In this document: piece after piece, positions 34,605 to 43,719 of the stretch | How positions within the stretch are numbered: position 1 is the stretch's first letter | How the letters are laid out: every line of letters begins with the position of its first letter | Assembly (NCBI GenBank): GCA_002433235.1 | Contig: DJHS01000054.1 | Span: 68,111 to 132,110, forward strand | Length of the DNA: 64,000 bases | Reading direction: 5' to 3' | DNA from: UBA6614 sp002433235 | GTDB lineage: Bacteria; Verrucomicrobiota; Verrucomicrobiia; Limisphaerales; UBA1100 | Program-made: the position numbers and the translations under genes | The notes under the pieces: model-generated | What the model was told of the DNA's origin: nothing | Database searches by the model: none | The model's input: the letters and a program-made list of their open reading frames with translations, nothing else

Positions 34605-36071
34605 CTAGCCTAGGTCCGGCACAACGTATGGCTTGCGGTATTCGCGCGTGAGCAGCTTGTTGGCCGCGGCATTGCCGGGGAAGGTTTCCTTCTTGGTGTC
34701 CATGGTCAGCGCCGGACCCAATGTCAATGGCGTGGCCTTTAGGTCCACCTCGTTCTTCGCCGCCAAGTGGTCAATCATCCGGTCCACGGCCTCAGTGGCA
34801 GCGAAGTCGCCCTTGATGGTTTCCCGAATATCCTCCACCGAGGCTCCCTTGCCGACGCGGTGGGAGATGTTGCCGGTGTGGCAGAGCGCGCTGGAAAGAT
34901 GGCCCTCCAGGATTTCCGCGTTGAGATCCGATGGCTTGCGGCTGCGCACGGCCTCGATGAAGTTGCCGAAGTGATCGCCGCCGCCACCGAAGTTTTTGAT
35001 TTGTTTATTGTCGTTGTCGTAAACTTGGACGGAGCCATAGTTGCGGACGGCTACCCAGCCCTTTTCGCACTCAACAAACACCGCCACGCTGCCACCGCGG
35101 TAGGTCGGGCGCTGGCCCGAACCCTTCACAACGCCAAGGCCCCGCACTTCAAAGATCAATGGCGCGGTTTTGTAGTCATGGTAAATTACTTGCGTGTTTG
35201 CCGTTTCGCCGTCGTCCTCGTAGCCGAGGCGTCCGCCGACACTCCACACACGTGGTGAAAGTTCCATGTCGCCAAGGAACCAGCGGGCGATATCCATCTG
35301 GTGGATGCCTTGGTTACCCAAGTCACCATTGCCGTAGTCCCACATCCAGTGCCAATCGTAATGCAGTCGCTTGCGGCTCAATGGCTTTTTCGGTGCCGGG
35401 CCAAGCCACAGGTCATATTCCACGGAGTCCGGGATGGGATTGTCCTCGGTGGTCAGCCCAATGCTGGGGCGGCGCTTGTAGCAAAGGCCGCGCGATACCT
35501 TGATCTTGCCCAAGGCGCCGGACTGGACAAACTCAACGGCGTCCTGAATGCATTTGCTGGAACGCGCCTGGGTGCCGGTTTGAACAATCTTTTTGAATTT
35601 GCGCGCGGCATTCACAATTTGGCGGCCCTCCCACACGTTGTGGCTGACGGGTTTTTCCACATAGACATCCTTGCCGGCTTGGATGGCCCAGATGGATGCC
35701 AATGCATGCCAGTGGTTGGGCGTGGCTATGGTCACGATGTCGAGATCCTTGTCTTCCAACATCTTGCGCAGGTCGGTGAAGCCTTTGACCTTATATCTGT
35801 TCACGCCGCCTTGAAGCACGCCCTTGTCTACATCGCAAAGGGAATGGAGCCGGACGCCTTTCTCGGCCTTTTGCATGTTGCGGATGGAGCCGATGTGGCT
35901 GTTGCCGCGTCCTCGGAAACCGATGGTTCCCGCGTTCAAGGTGTCATTGGCACCCTTCACTTGGGCCCAACTTTTGGCCGTCCAACTCACGGTCGCGCCC
36001 GTGTAGAGTGATGTCTTCAGGAACGACCGGCGAGTCTGCCGGGTGATGGTGGTTTTGTATTTTTTTTCCAT
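34605..36071 (-). CDS. Tat-exported Gfo/Idh/MocA family oxidoreductase
   Basis: A 488-residue NAD(P)-dependent oxidoreductase predicted to act in the periplasm on a sugar or cyclitol. The N-terminus has a twin-arginine signal (R14-R15-S-F-L-K19, hydrophobic stretch, ending 'SWAQ'). Then follow the nucleotide-binding loop 'GTIGFRGRGNSHIG', 'IATPNHWHA', the family 'EKPVSHN' motif and a C-terminal alpha/beta domain ('HQMDIARWFLGDMEL'). Periplasmic members of this family are numerous in Verrucomicrobia and Planctomycetes. It lies 12 bases downstream of the DUF6807 gene, forming a two-gene operon closed by a terminator. The substrate cannot be read from sequence. Confidence 0.9.
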   Translation of the reverse strand: MEKKYKTTITRQTRRSFLKTSLYTGATVSWTAKSWAQVKGANDTLNAGTIGFRGRGNSHIGSIRNMQKAEKGVRLHSLCDVDKGVLQGGVNRYKVKGFTDLRKMLEDKDLDIVTIATPNHWHALASIWAIQAGKDVYVEKPVSHNVWEGRQIVNAARKFKKIVQTGTQARSSKCIQDAVEFVQSGALGKIKVSRGLCYKRRPSIGLTTEDNPIPDSVEYDLWLGPAPKKPLSRKRLHYDWHWMWDYGNGDLGNQGIHQMDIARWFLGDMELSPRVWSVGGRLGYEDDGETANTQVIYHDYKTAPLIFEVRGLGVVKGSGQRPTYRGGSVAVFVECEKGWVAVRNYGSVQVYDNDNKQIKNFGGGGDHFGNFIEAVRSRKPSDLNAEILEGHLSSALCHTGNISHRVGKGASVEDIRETIKGDFAATEAVDRMIDHLAAKNEVDLKATPLTLGPALTMDTKKETFPGNAAANKLLTREYRKPYVVPDLG

Positions 36072-36083
36072 GATCTTAATTTA

Positions 36084-37049
36084 TTAAAATTTGATTTCAG
36101 AGAATTTTTTCCATTGTTCTTCAATCTGCTTGGCATCCGGCGGGCCGGCATGCCAAACGAACCGGTAATTGAAAGTAACTCTTTCACCGCGCTTCAGTTT
36201 CATATTACCCGCGGATTTGTCTGGCAACCGTTCAAAATGGCGTTTGCCAAAGACGTTTGCCGCGCAGAGGCCATAGGAGCGGGCGTGCCAGTTGGAAGGA
36301 TGACGGGGGTTGTCTGGGTGGTCAAAAATGGTGACGCCAAGCGTCTTGCCTTCCACAGTGCCATGGTAGTTGACCCACTTGGCGCGTTTTCCCCAGCAGG
36401 CGGCATCCTTGACGCCCTCGCTGTTCAGCATGTGGCCCTTGGCTTTGACCTTGGAGGTTCCATGGGGCGAGACGCACATGGTGTCGGGTACCCGGATGGA
36501 CATGCCGGCATCCTTGTCGTCCTGCAACTCCAAGTCGCCCTCGGAAGCATGGATGGTAATGGAGTAATCCAGCATGCGGTCGGCTTTCCGCGCGTGAAAC
36601 GTGATCGTACGGCTGTCGGTGGCAACGGTCTCGCCATTGTTGCCCACCCACTTGTTCCAGGACTGGATGCTGTTGTCCTTGATGGCGACCTTCGTTTGCA
36701 CCTGCTTGCCGCTGGAGGAATTTTCTCCCCAGAAATCATGTACGCCGCCGGATTTCCCACCTTTCACGTGGCGGTGGCCCCACCAGAGGCTGCGATGATG
36801 CTTGTGGTCGTTTGACTCGCCCGGCTTTGGGGGCTCCATCGGGAATCGCCGGGTCATGGCCGTTCCATCAATCCAACGTACCGGATAAAGCACAGGCTTA
36901 GGCACGTTGGTATAATGGTATTCGGTGAAAAGCTTACCGTCTATCTTGACGACTACCTTGCCCTTGTCCTGGACAATGGAAACCCCGCCACCAGCAAAGG
37001 TCACGGATTGGGAAAAAGCACAGACTAGAAGCAGCGCGATCCGTTTCAT
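36084..37049 (-). CDS. Secreted DUF6807 (PmoA-like) protein
   Basis: A 321-residue protein beginning with a signal peptide (1-19, 'RIALLLVCAFSQSVTFA'). The conserved block 'HKHHRSLWWGHRHV', then 'DFWGE', 'DNPRHPSNWHARSYGLCAAN' and a C-terminal 'LKRGERVTFNYRFVWHAG' match the family annotated as PmoA-like or DUF6807. Despite its name that family is unrelated to the methane monooxygenase active site, and its fold resembles carbohydrate-binding beta-sandwiches. A longer in-frame start at 37100 is rejected because it precedes the signal peptide. It probably processes or binds a glycan together with the oxidoreductase downstream. Confidence 0.82.
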   Translation of the reverse strand: MKRIALLLVCAFSQSVTFAGGGVSIVQDKGKVVVKIDGKLFTEYHYTNVPKPVLYPVRWIDGTAMTRRFPMEPPKPGESNDHKHHRSLWWGHRHVKGGKSGGVHDFWGENSSSGKQVQTKVAIKDNSIQSWNKWVGNNGETVATDSRTITFHARKADRMLDYSITIHASEGDLELQDDKDAGMSIRVPDTMCVSPHGTSKVKAKGHMLNSEGVKDAACWGKRAKWVNYHGTVEGKTLGVTIFDHPDNPRHPSNWHARSYGLCAANVFGKRHFERLPDKSAGNMKLKRGERVTFNYRFVWHAGPPDAKQIEEQWKKFSEIKF

Positions 37050-37151
37050 AGGCGATCCGGAATGCTGGGCAGGCAGGTGGGTTTGGTCAACCCAAATCAA
37101 AAATTTTCAGGGGCCATTCCGGGCGTGACACGATTCGCGTTTGAACATCAA

Positions 37152-37964
37152 TCAACGGGGGAACAGCAGGAGATTCGGGCGTCTTTCTGGTCCCATTCGA
37201 ACCCAGCCTGAGCGCTGCAAGACACCATCGGCAAAGGCAACCTTTAGCCAGTCATCTTCGCGGTGCTCCAGAATATCCAGTTCAATACCATCACGCAAAG
37301 GGTCGGGGTCGGCGTGGTCAATGCCCGCCGGAACTTCACTGGGTTCAAGGGGGCGCTTATAGACAGGTGTTTCCCGAATGGCCACAGCCTCGTTGCCGGC
37401 GGATTGGGTACTCCATGCCAACACGGCTAGGAGCAAGAATCCAAGGGCCGCACCACCCAACAGCGGCAACCAGGATCGCCAAGCCGACCTCCATGCCGGA
37501 CGAATGCAGCCTGCGGTCATCAAGCTCAGCCAGACTGTCAGGCACACGGACGCCAATGCGGCCCATTCGTTGAGTGTTAAAAAACCGAGCAGCACACGGC
37601 TGGCAGGCTCGCGGGGGGGCTGGCCATGAACGCGTTCGCGGGCCTGCTGCAGGTGGTCGGTGACAACCCGTGATCGGGGCGATAACCGACGGGCCAGACG
37701 GTAGTGATAGATGGCTTGCCCCAACTGGGTGGCCCCGAGGGCAGTGCCATGATCGCGGTCACGGCTCACCTGGTGATGTGCATTGGCTAGGTTGTAATGG
37801 AGGGCGGCTGAGGTGCGGTTAACCTTGATTAGTTGGCGGTAATGGGTAATAGCATTTTCATATTGGCCGAGCGCATAGGCGCGGTTGCCTTTCTGGAAGG
37901 ATTCTTCATTGTCGGCCAAAGCGGTTGTGGCCAGCAGGATTGGAAACAGCGTTTTAAACATCAT
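37152..37964 (-). CDS. batE: BatE-like TPR membrane protein with SH3-like tail
   Basis: A 270-residue protein with a signal peptide ('FKTLFPILLATTALA'), TPR helices ('YALGQYENAITHYRQLI', 'AALHYNLANAHHQ'), two transmembrane helices (about 128-148 and 162-183), and a C-terminal SH3-like segment ('LDILEHREDDWLKVAFADG', 'GWVRMG'). This order is that of BatE in Bacteroides-type aerotolerance operons. The ATG (an ATGATG doublet) overlaps the batD end by 11 bases. An in-frame extension to 38360 lies inside batD and is rejected. It is the last gene of the moxR-bat operon. Confidence 0.85.
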   Translation of the reverse strand: MMFKTLFPILLATTALADNEESFQKGNRAYALGQYENAITHYRQLIKVNRTSAALHYNLANAHHQVSRDRDHGTALGATQLGQAIYHYRLARRLSPRSRVVTDHLQQARERVHGQPPREPASRVLLGFLTLNEWAALASVCLTVWLSLMTAGCIRPAWRSAWRSWLPLLGGAALGFLLLAVLAWSTQSAGNEAVAIRETPVYKRPLEPSEVPAGIDHADPDPLRDGIELDILEHREDDWLKVAFADGVLQRSGWVRMGPERRPNLLLFPR

Positions 37965-39390
37965 CCACGGGGGTTTCCAGTTGATCCAGCGCGGAGAGAA
38001 TTTCGCGCAGTTGGGTCGGGGCGGTTTCGGGGATCGATCGTGTGCCTGCGCCAAATCGGACGGCGTTGGCCGTGGCAAAAAAGGCGTCCAGTTTTTGGGC
38101 GGCTTCACGCGGCAATCGTTCGGACCATTCATCGCGGAGCACCGCCTCGGTGATGCCTCCGGCTGGAATGTCCAGACGTTCGCCGATTCGTTCGCGTAGC
38201 AGGCCCGTGGCTTGGGCGTAAAACTCCGCCGCATTGTCGCCCTGAGCCAGTTTCTCCAGTCGAGGTGCGGCCTTGCGGAGAACCTTTTCAACGCGCAACC
38301 TGCGGACAAGGCGGGGCCGGGCATCGTAGTAGTCCCGCCGCTTGCGCCACGTGAGTGCAATCAGCCAGGCAGCCATGGGCAGGGACTGGGCGGCCAAGAA
38401 CCAAGTCTGAGTTAAAAGCGGCGGAGCAGGAGCAGCCAAGGGTCCGGGATGCGGCCATTGTGCGTAGGGTTTTTCCGGTTCCGATTCTGGCTCGGCGGTC
38501 ATGTTTACGGCGGATTCGGGCACGGTGGATTCAACCGGTGCATCGCCATGAACCACGAGGGGAAGACGGGCGGAAGTAAGTTCCTGATATTGGCGGGTGC
38601 TGGGGTTGAAAAAACTGAACAGGAGCGGGGGGATGCCCGATGCGCCCGCCTGAAGCGGGAGTAGGTTGACGCGGTACTGCTTGGTGGAATGGGCGGTCAT
38701 GGCCTCGAGGTCGATGGTGCCCACGCTTAGGCGGGGGGTGAGCCGGTCCACGCGAAATCCTTCCCAGCCATTATCCGGCGCGGGCATGGGCACGGTGTCC
38801 AAGGCGCCGGTCCCTTGGAGGGTGGCCATCAGTTCAACGGGGTTGTTTACTCGGACGCGTTGTTTTTCGGCCTGAACGATCAATTCAAATTGTCCAACCG
38901 CGCCCGTGAAATGGGCAGGCCGTCCCTCGACTGGTAGGGGCCGCACGTCCAGTGGGATGGGGCCGCTGGCCAGTTCGTATTTGATCTTCTTGGGAATGCC
39001 GCCGGTGAAATCCTGCACGAGCAACTCGGTGTTGAATTCCAACTCCAATTTACCGGTGCGCGTGGCTACCGCGGCTCGCTTGTAGTGGTAAATGGCAACG
39101 GGCCGTCCGCCAATGGAGCCGCGGGATTCCGAAAAGTAGGGGCGGTTGATGAGAAAGCGGATGCCCTCGGTGCGCGCTCGGGGAGGGTGGTTGCGCAGTT
39201 CGTTGAAGTCAATGCGACGATCACGATTGGCGAGGAAGTGAATCTGCAGGTCGACAGCGAACATTTCCCCGCGGAAAACCGGGCGCGTGGGGAGCACGGC
39301 TTTGAGTTGGACTATGCCGTCGGGCGCGGCTTGCAGGGCAGCGTGCGCCAAGAGGAGCAGTGCGGGAATGGCGCGCTTTAATAGCATCAT
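37954..39390 (-). CDS. batD: BatD-like protein
   Basis: A 478-residue protein with a signal peptide (1-21, 'LLKRAIPALLLLAHAALQA'), a series of periplasmic beta-sandwich domains typical of BatD ('VFRGEMFAVDLQIHFLANR', 'NNPVELMATLQGTGALDTV'), one C-terminal transmembrane helix (about 325-345) and a cytoplasmic helical tail with a DUF4381-like look. The role of BatD is unproven; it is thought to assist envelope complexes with the Bat vWA proteins. It begins one base after the stop of the giant batB fusion and overlaps batE. Confidence 0.85.
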   Translation of the reverse strand: MMLLKRAIPALLLLAHAALQAAPDGIVQLKAVLPTRPVFRGEMFAVDLQIHFLANRDRRIDFNELRNHPPRARTEGIRFLINRPYFSESRGSIGGRPVAIYHYKRAAVATRTGKLELEFNTELLVQDFTGGIPKKIKYELASGPIPLDVRPLPVEGRPAHFTGAVGQFELIVQAEKQRVRVNNPVELMATLQGTGALDTVPMPAPDNGWEGFRVDRLTPRLSVGTIDLEAMTAHSTKQYRVNLLPLQAGASGIPPLLFSFFNPSTRQYQELTSARLPLVVHGDAPVESTVPESAVNMTAEPESEPEKPYAQWPHPGPLAAPAPPLLTQTWFLAAQSLPMAAWLIALTWRKRRDYYDARPRLVRRLRVEKVLRKAAPRLEKLAQGDNAAEFYAQATGLLRERIGERLDIPAGGITEAVLRDEWSERLPREAAQKLDAFFATANAVRFGAGTRSIPETAPTQLREILSALDQLETPVDDV

Positions 39391-39391
39391 G

Positions 39392-42300
39392 CTACCAGTT
39401 CTTGCGCCGCTTGAATTCCGGGCGGCGTTCATTCGTAAACTCCTCGCGGCCGGGAGCGAAGAGCAGTGGCTTTTCCTGGTCGCGCGCGGCTTCCAGTAAT
39501 TCCAAAGCCTCGGAATGGGAGAGCTTGCCTTCCTGTTCCTCGCCGTTTTCCCCGTCATTGGTGAGGTCTTCCTCACCGGAGTTGTCCAGTTCCTGGTTGG
39601 AGTCGGGCGGTTGAGGTTGCTGGCCGTTAGGCTGGGAATTGTTTCCTTGCGGATTGGTTTCAGAGGGCTGCTGTTGGGGTTCTTCCCCTTGGCCTTCGCC
39701 CTGGTTTTGGTTTTCCTCCGGAGGGGTGGGGTCTACGCGCACCCATTTGTCGCCATCAAAAATCTCACACCAGGCGTGCAGGTCGCTGAGTTTGGCGATG
39801 TGGCGCTTTTCCTTTTGCGAGAATTCCGCGCCGGCCAATCCGCCGATCACGCGGGTGGGATGGCCGGCTGCCCGGGCGAGCATCTGGAAGGAATAGGCAA
39901 AAAATTCGCAATGGCCGGGAGTGTTGGTGATCATCCATCGCAGAACGGGATCGCCGTTGCGGGAGCTGGGATCGATGCGGGAATCGCGTGTGTAGGCGTG
40001 ATTGTCCTGCAGGTATTTCGTTGCGGCGGCGGTGAAGGCTTCTGCCGCAAGCGGTTGTCCGCCCGAGAGATGACGGACGACGGCATTGAGCTGTTGCCGT
40101 TCCGCGGGAGAGAGGTGGAGGGCCAGCGTGGTGCCGGGATAGGTTCTGGCATTCAATGCGGTGCCGCTGGCCAAGGGAAGATCTTGGGGCGCGGCGGCGA
40201 TTCGGCGAGTGTCGGCGGGGAACATCACACGGTAGCGAACTTGCTTGGCCGGCAGTTCCTCCAGTCGGGTGAAGAGGGTGGGGTCGTTGTGTCGGTAAGT
40301 TCGGCGGGCGGGCACAACGATTTTCTCGAAAGGTCCGGGCAGGGGAAGATGCTTGCTGATCAGCGGCTCGAAATGGAATTTCCATTCCCCCGGCATTTTT
40401 TCATCGGGAGGCGGAGCTCGGCCGCCAAAATCAGAGATGTGCGAGCCATTTTTCAAGGCAGTGCTCGCCGACAGCAACGAAGAGCTGGTGCTGCCAACTC
40501 CATTGTCGTACTGATCAAAGACCAGCATTCGCCAATAGGGTTTCTCCGGCATGCTCTCCTTGGAAGGGGGAAATATGGCCAGAGCCACGGCATCTTGTTG
40601 CTTGAGTCGGTTGATGCCGCCCAAGGGAATGCGCGTGGTGAGGTTATCGAGCTTGTCTTTCTCCCGCTTCAACTGAGTGCGGACGTATATAAGATTCGCA
40701 GCGGCGTCGGCATCGGTGGGGTCCAGTTTGGCGGCGGCGGCTAGGTGTGCCGTGGCATCCTCCCAGAGAGCGATGCGTCGCTTGATATTCTGGATGCGGC
40801 CGGCGGCCTTTTTTTGTGTAAGGTTGCGCGCAATTTCCTCGCGGCGGGCTGAAGACAGGGCTAGGGACAAGGCCGTTTCCATTTGTGTTCGATCGTATTG
40901 GATTTCTTCAAGCAGCCACGGGTCATTCGGTCGGGTCTTCAGGATTTCAGGCTGGGTGGAAAGGATCAACTGGACGGCCGCGGTGAGTTGGGCAAGCAGG
41001 AGGGTCTTGGATTCGGCCCATTGCTCGGCTTCCTTCAGTTGGTTCCCGGTCAGCTTGTTGCTCTCTATCAACTCCTTCAGCGCGGCTTGGATCGGCTGGC
41101 GGGCCGAGTCACCAAGCATCTTGAACGCATCCTTCTTTCCGGCAATCTGAGCCTGGCCTTGATGGAAGTGGGCGTTGCCCAAGTTGTAAAAAGCCTTTTG
41201 CTGGAGGACCAAGTCGTCGGAGTCCAGTGCGGCCACAAAATGGTTGATGGCCTCCTTCAGGTCATTTCGCTTGTCTTGGGTGTCCTTCTTTTCGCCAGCT
41301 TGCCGGTAAAACAGAATGCCACGGTTGTAGTGCTGGGCATGGGAATCGGAGGATCGATCGTCGATGGCAGGCAGTTTTTCCGCGGGTGTGCCGCTAAATT
41401 TTTTTCTCAGCCAATCCCATGGCCCGGCCTGCGTCTCCATGGGCAGGATGAACAATATGGCCAGCAGAACAGCCGGACCACCGGCAAGTCGCCGACGGGT
41501 GGGGATGAACAATTCACCAAGCAAGAGCAGCACCGCCGCAGCCAGCGGCCAGCGAAATTGTTCGCGGGCAATTTCCTTCTCCACAGTGCCAGTATCGTCC
41601 GACATGGCCAGCGGCGCCAGTCCATTTTTATGCAGGGTGGCCATGGTTTGTGTGCCGCGCAGGGGGAGGTAGAATTCCCCGGAGGCACTCGCCAGTTCGC
41701 GCAGCAGCTTTTCGTTGACGGTGGATTGCACAAGCTGGCCGTTCTCGTCCCGCAGATAGTCCGCATCAGGGAGGTTGGCATTGCAGGTGATACAATGTTT
41801 GCGAGCCACGGGGTTGTGCGTGTGGCAGGCCGGACACCGGCGCACGGCTATGACATCGCCCGCGGCACTGCCGGCACCAATGGTGAAAATCTTGATGCCA
41901 TCGCCCTTCACGCGCTTGGCCATTTCCACGGCCTCGCCTTCGTGGTCTTCCCCGTCGGTGAAAAGAACGATGATCTTTTGGCGGGTGGGATCGTCGGCGA
42001 ACGCCTTGGCAGCCTCATCGATGACGCGCGCGAGGCTGGTGCCTTCCACGGGAATGGCGCCCACCCGAATGGCCTCGATGTTTTGGCGAAAAATACCCTC
42101 TTCGCTCGTGAGCGGGCATTGAAGAAACGCTGCGCCGGCAAAAGGCATGATGGCGAACCGGTCACTGGGCATCAATTTTTTCAGTTCCTTGGCGGCGAGC
42201 TTGACGCGTTCCAAGCGGCTGGGCTGAAGGTCGCCGGCGAGCATGCTCTTGGAGGTGTCGATGGCGAGGATGATGTCGAGGTTGCTCTGGGTGGTTTTGA

Positions 42301-42631
42301 TGGTTTCCGATCCCCAGCGCGGACGGGCCAGCGACATGACGACTGCGGTGAAGGCAAGTAGCACCATTCCCATGCGCAGCCATTGCCAGCCGGGGGCAAT
42401 GCCGGAGGCGAGGTCGGGAAGTAGCCGGGCGTGTGCGAACATTTCCATCACGCTTTCGCGGCGGCGCAATGCCCACGCGAAAAAGAGCCCCAATACGGGG
42501 AGCAGGCCAAGCCAAGCAAACTGGCCCGGATCGCGCCAGGACATGGGCAGCCAGCGGTCGGCGGTGAGTACCAGGAGTGCCGGCGTCAGCAGCGCAAGCC
42601 AGAGCGCGATGGGTTGCCACGGTTTCTTCAC
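39392..42631 (-). CDS. Giant BatB fusion: vWA, zinc ribbon, TPR, transglutaminase-like domains
   Basis: One 1079-residue polypeptide. Helices at about 8-24, 38-55 and 86-104 lead to a vWA domain with MIDAS residues D125-T-S-K-S129, T198 and D226. A four-Cys zinc ribbon (C266, C269, C280, C283) is inserted late in the vWA domain. Two more helices (about 361-377 and 385-402) lead to TPR-like repeats (about 430-660). Next is a transglutaminase-like domain with the triad C908 ('GHCEFF'), H952 ('DLHAW') and D967 ('VRVDPTP'). A Gln/Asn/Glu-rich stretch and a BatC-like tail ending 'RRKNW' close it. Helix count puts vWA, TPR and triad in the periplasm if the N-terminus is cytoplasmic. AAGGAGG (42637-42643) precedes the GTG start, which overlaps the batA stop. 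Confidence 0.88.
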   Translation of the reverse strand: MKKPWQPIALWLALLTPALLVLTADRWLPMSWRDPGQFAWLGLLPVLGLFFAWALRRRESVMEMFAHARLLPDLASGIAPGWQWLRMGMVLLAFTAVVMSLARPRWGSETIKTTQSNLDIILAIDTSKSMLAGDLQPSRLERVKLAAKELKKLMPSDRFAIMPFAGAAFLQCPLTSEEGIFRQNIEAIRVGAIPVEGTSLARVIDEAAKAFADDPTRQKIIVLFTDGEDHEGEAVEMAKRVKGDGIKIFTIGAGSAAGDVIAVRRCPACHTHNPVARKHCITCNANLPDADYLRDENGQLVQSTVNEKLLRELASASGEFYLPLRGTQTMATLHKNGLAPLAMSDDTGTVEKEIAREQFRWPLAAAVLLLLGELFIPTRRRLAGGPAVLLAILFILPMETQAGPWDWLRKKFSGTPAEKLPAIDDRSSDSHAQHYNRGILFYRQAGEKKDTQDKRNDLKEAINHFVAALDSDDLVLQQKAFYNLGNAHFHQGQAQIAGKKDAFKMLGDSARQPIQAALKELIESNKLTGNQLKEAEQWAESKTLLLAQLTAAVQLILSTQPEILKTRPNDPWLLEEIQYDRTQMETALSLALSSARREEIARNLTQKKAAGRIQNIKRRIALWEDATAHLAAAAKLDPTDADAAANLIYVRTQLKREKDKLDNLTTRIPLGGINRLKQQDAVALAIFPPSKESMPEKPYWRMLVFDQYDNGVGSTSSSLLSASTALKNGSHISDFGGRAPPPDEKMPGEWKFHFEPLISKHLPLPGPFEKIVVPARRTYRHNDPTLFTRLEELPAKQVRYRVMFPADTRRIAAAPQDLPLASGTALNARTYPGTTLALHLSPAERQQLNAVVRHLSGGQPLAAEAFTAAATKYLQDNHAYTRDSRIDPSSRNGDPVLRWMITNTPGHCEFFAYSFQMLARAAGHPTRVIGGLAGAEFSQKEKRHIAKLSDLHAWCEIFDGDKWVRVDPTPPEENQNQGEGQGEEPQQQPSETNPQGNNSQPNGQQPQPPDSNQELDNSGEEDLTNDGENGEEQEGKLSHSEALELLEAARDQEKPLLFAPGREEFTNERRPEFKRRKNW

Positions 42632-43719
42632 GGGATCCTCCTTAAAACGGTGTGAGCCAGCGCAATTTCAAGCATCAGGACAAGCAGTCCGGCCAGGATG
42701 ACAGACTGGAAAAAATCGCGGTAAACCTTGAAGCGCTTGGGGTCGCGCTCCGTGGTTTCGAGTTGGTCAATTTCGTTGTAGACACGCTTGAGGGTGTCGG
42801 CGTTCTGGGCTCGATAATATTTGCCGCCCGTTTTCGTCGCCACTTTTTGCAATGTCTCCTCGTCGATCTCTACATTCAGGGGAACGTAAACCACACCACC
42901 TGGAGCAAAGGGGCTGGGCCGGGGCAAACGGTTGGTGCCTTTCTTGCCCACGCCGATGGTGTAGACCTTGATGCCCAGGGTGCGGGCGACTTCGGCGGCT
43001 TGGATGGGAGGGATCTTGCCGGCGTTGTTTTGGCCATCGGTCATGAGGATGATGATCTTGCTCTTGGATTTTTTCAGTTCAACCAGCCGGTTGATGGCAC
43101 CCATAATGCCCGAGCCAATGGCCGTGCCTTCCTCGTCGCCACGGTTGAAGGTCTCGATGGAAAGCCGGGCGAGGTTGCTCTGGAGATACTTGTGATCCAG
43201 CGTGAGCGGGCAGGCGATGGCGGCGATGCCGGAAAACGCGATCAGTCCAATGCGGTCATTGGGCCGGTTGCCCACGAAGTCGCCCAGAACTTCCTTGGAG
43301 AGGTCGATGCGGCTGGGTTTGATGTCGTCCGCCAACATGCTGTCGGAGAGATCGATAGCGAGCACGATGTCGATGCCACTGGGTTCCTTTCGGCTTTCGC
43401 CCAACTCAGTTTGGGGGCGGGCCATGGCGGTGATGAACAGAGCGAGAGCGAGCCAGCGCAGGGAATTCAGGATCAATCCGGCGCGTGATGGCGCATCTCG
43501 TGTGAACTGGCGGACCAATGCCACGGAGGAATAAAGCAGGGCGGCGGGGGCTCCTTGGCGGCCTCGCAACCACGCGCCAATGGGAAGCAAAATGAGCAGC
43601 GATAGGAACCAAGGGTCGCGGAAGGAGATGTCGCGCGCGCGCACAATGGCCCAACCGATGAACACCGGCGTCAGCCAGAGCATGGCGATGATCAGCCAGC
43701 GTGTCGCGTGGGTTCTCAC
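42628..43719 (-). CDS. batA: BatA-like vWA membrane protein
   Basis: A 363-residue protein with hydrophobic helices at about 8-25, 37-50 and 85-100, a vWA domain with a complete MIDAS (D123-L-S-D-S127, later 'EEGTAIG' and 'MTDGQNN') and a C-terminal helix (about 338-358). This is the BatA layout. It probably forms a heteromer with the vWA domain of the downstream fusion and is a client or partner of the MoxR ATPase. The start is GTG overlapping the upstream stop (GTGA), and its end overlaps the next gene in the same way. Confidence 0.9.
   Translation of the reverse strand: MRTHATRWLIIAMLWLTPVFIGWAIVRARDISFRDPWFLSLLILLPIGAWLRGRQGAPAALLYSSVALVRQFTRDAPSRAGLILNSLRWLALALFITAMARPQTELGESRKEPSGIDIVLAIDLSDSMLADDIKPSRIDLSKEVLGDFVGNRPNDRIGLIAFSGIAAIACPLTLDHKYLQSNLARLSIETFNRGDEEGTAIGSGIMGAINRLVELKKSKSKIIILMTDGQNNAGKIPPIQAAEVARTLGIKVYTIGVGKKGTNRLPRPSPFAPGGVVYVPLNVEIDEETLQKVATKTGGKYYRAQNADTLKRVYNEIDQLETTERDPKRFKVYRDFFQSVILAGLLVLMLEIALAHTVLRRIP

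Noticed and set aside
40883..42361. 492-codon open frame on the + strand opposite the batB fusion
   Set aside because: It is antisense to a gene with clear vWA and TPR motifs; the translation is low-complexity and matches no family. It is a shadow of biased codon use.
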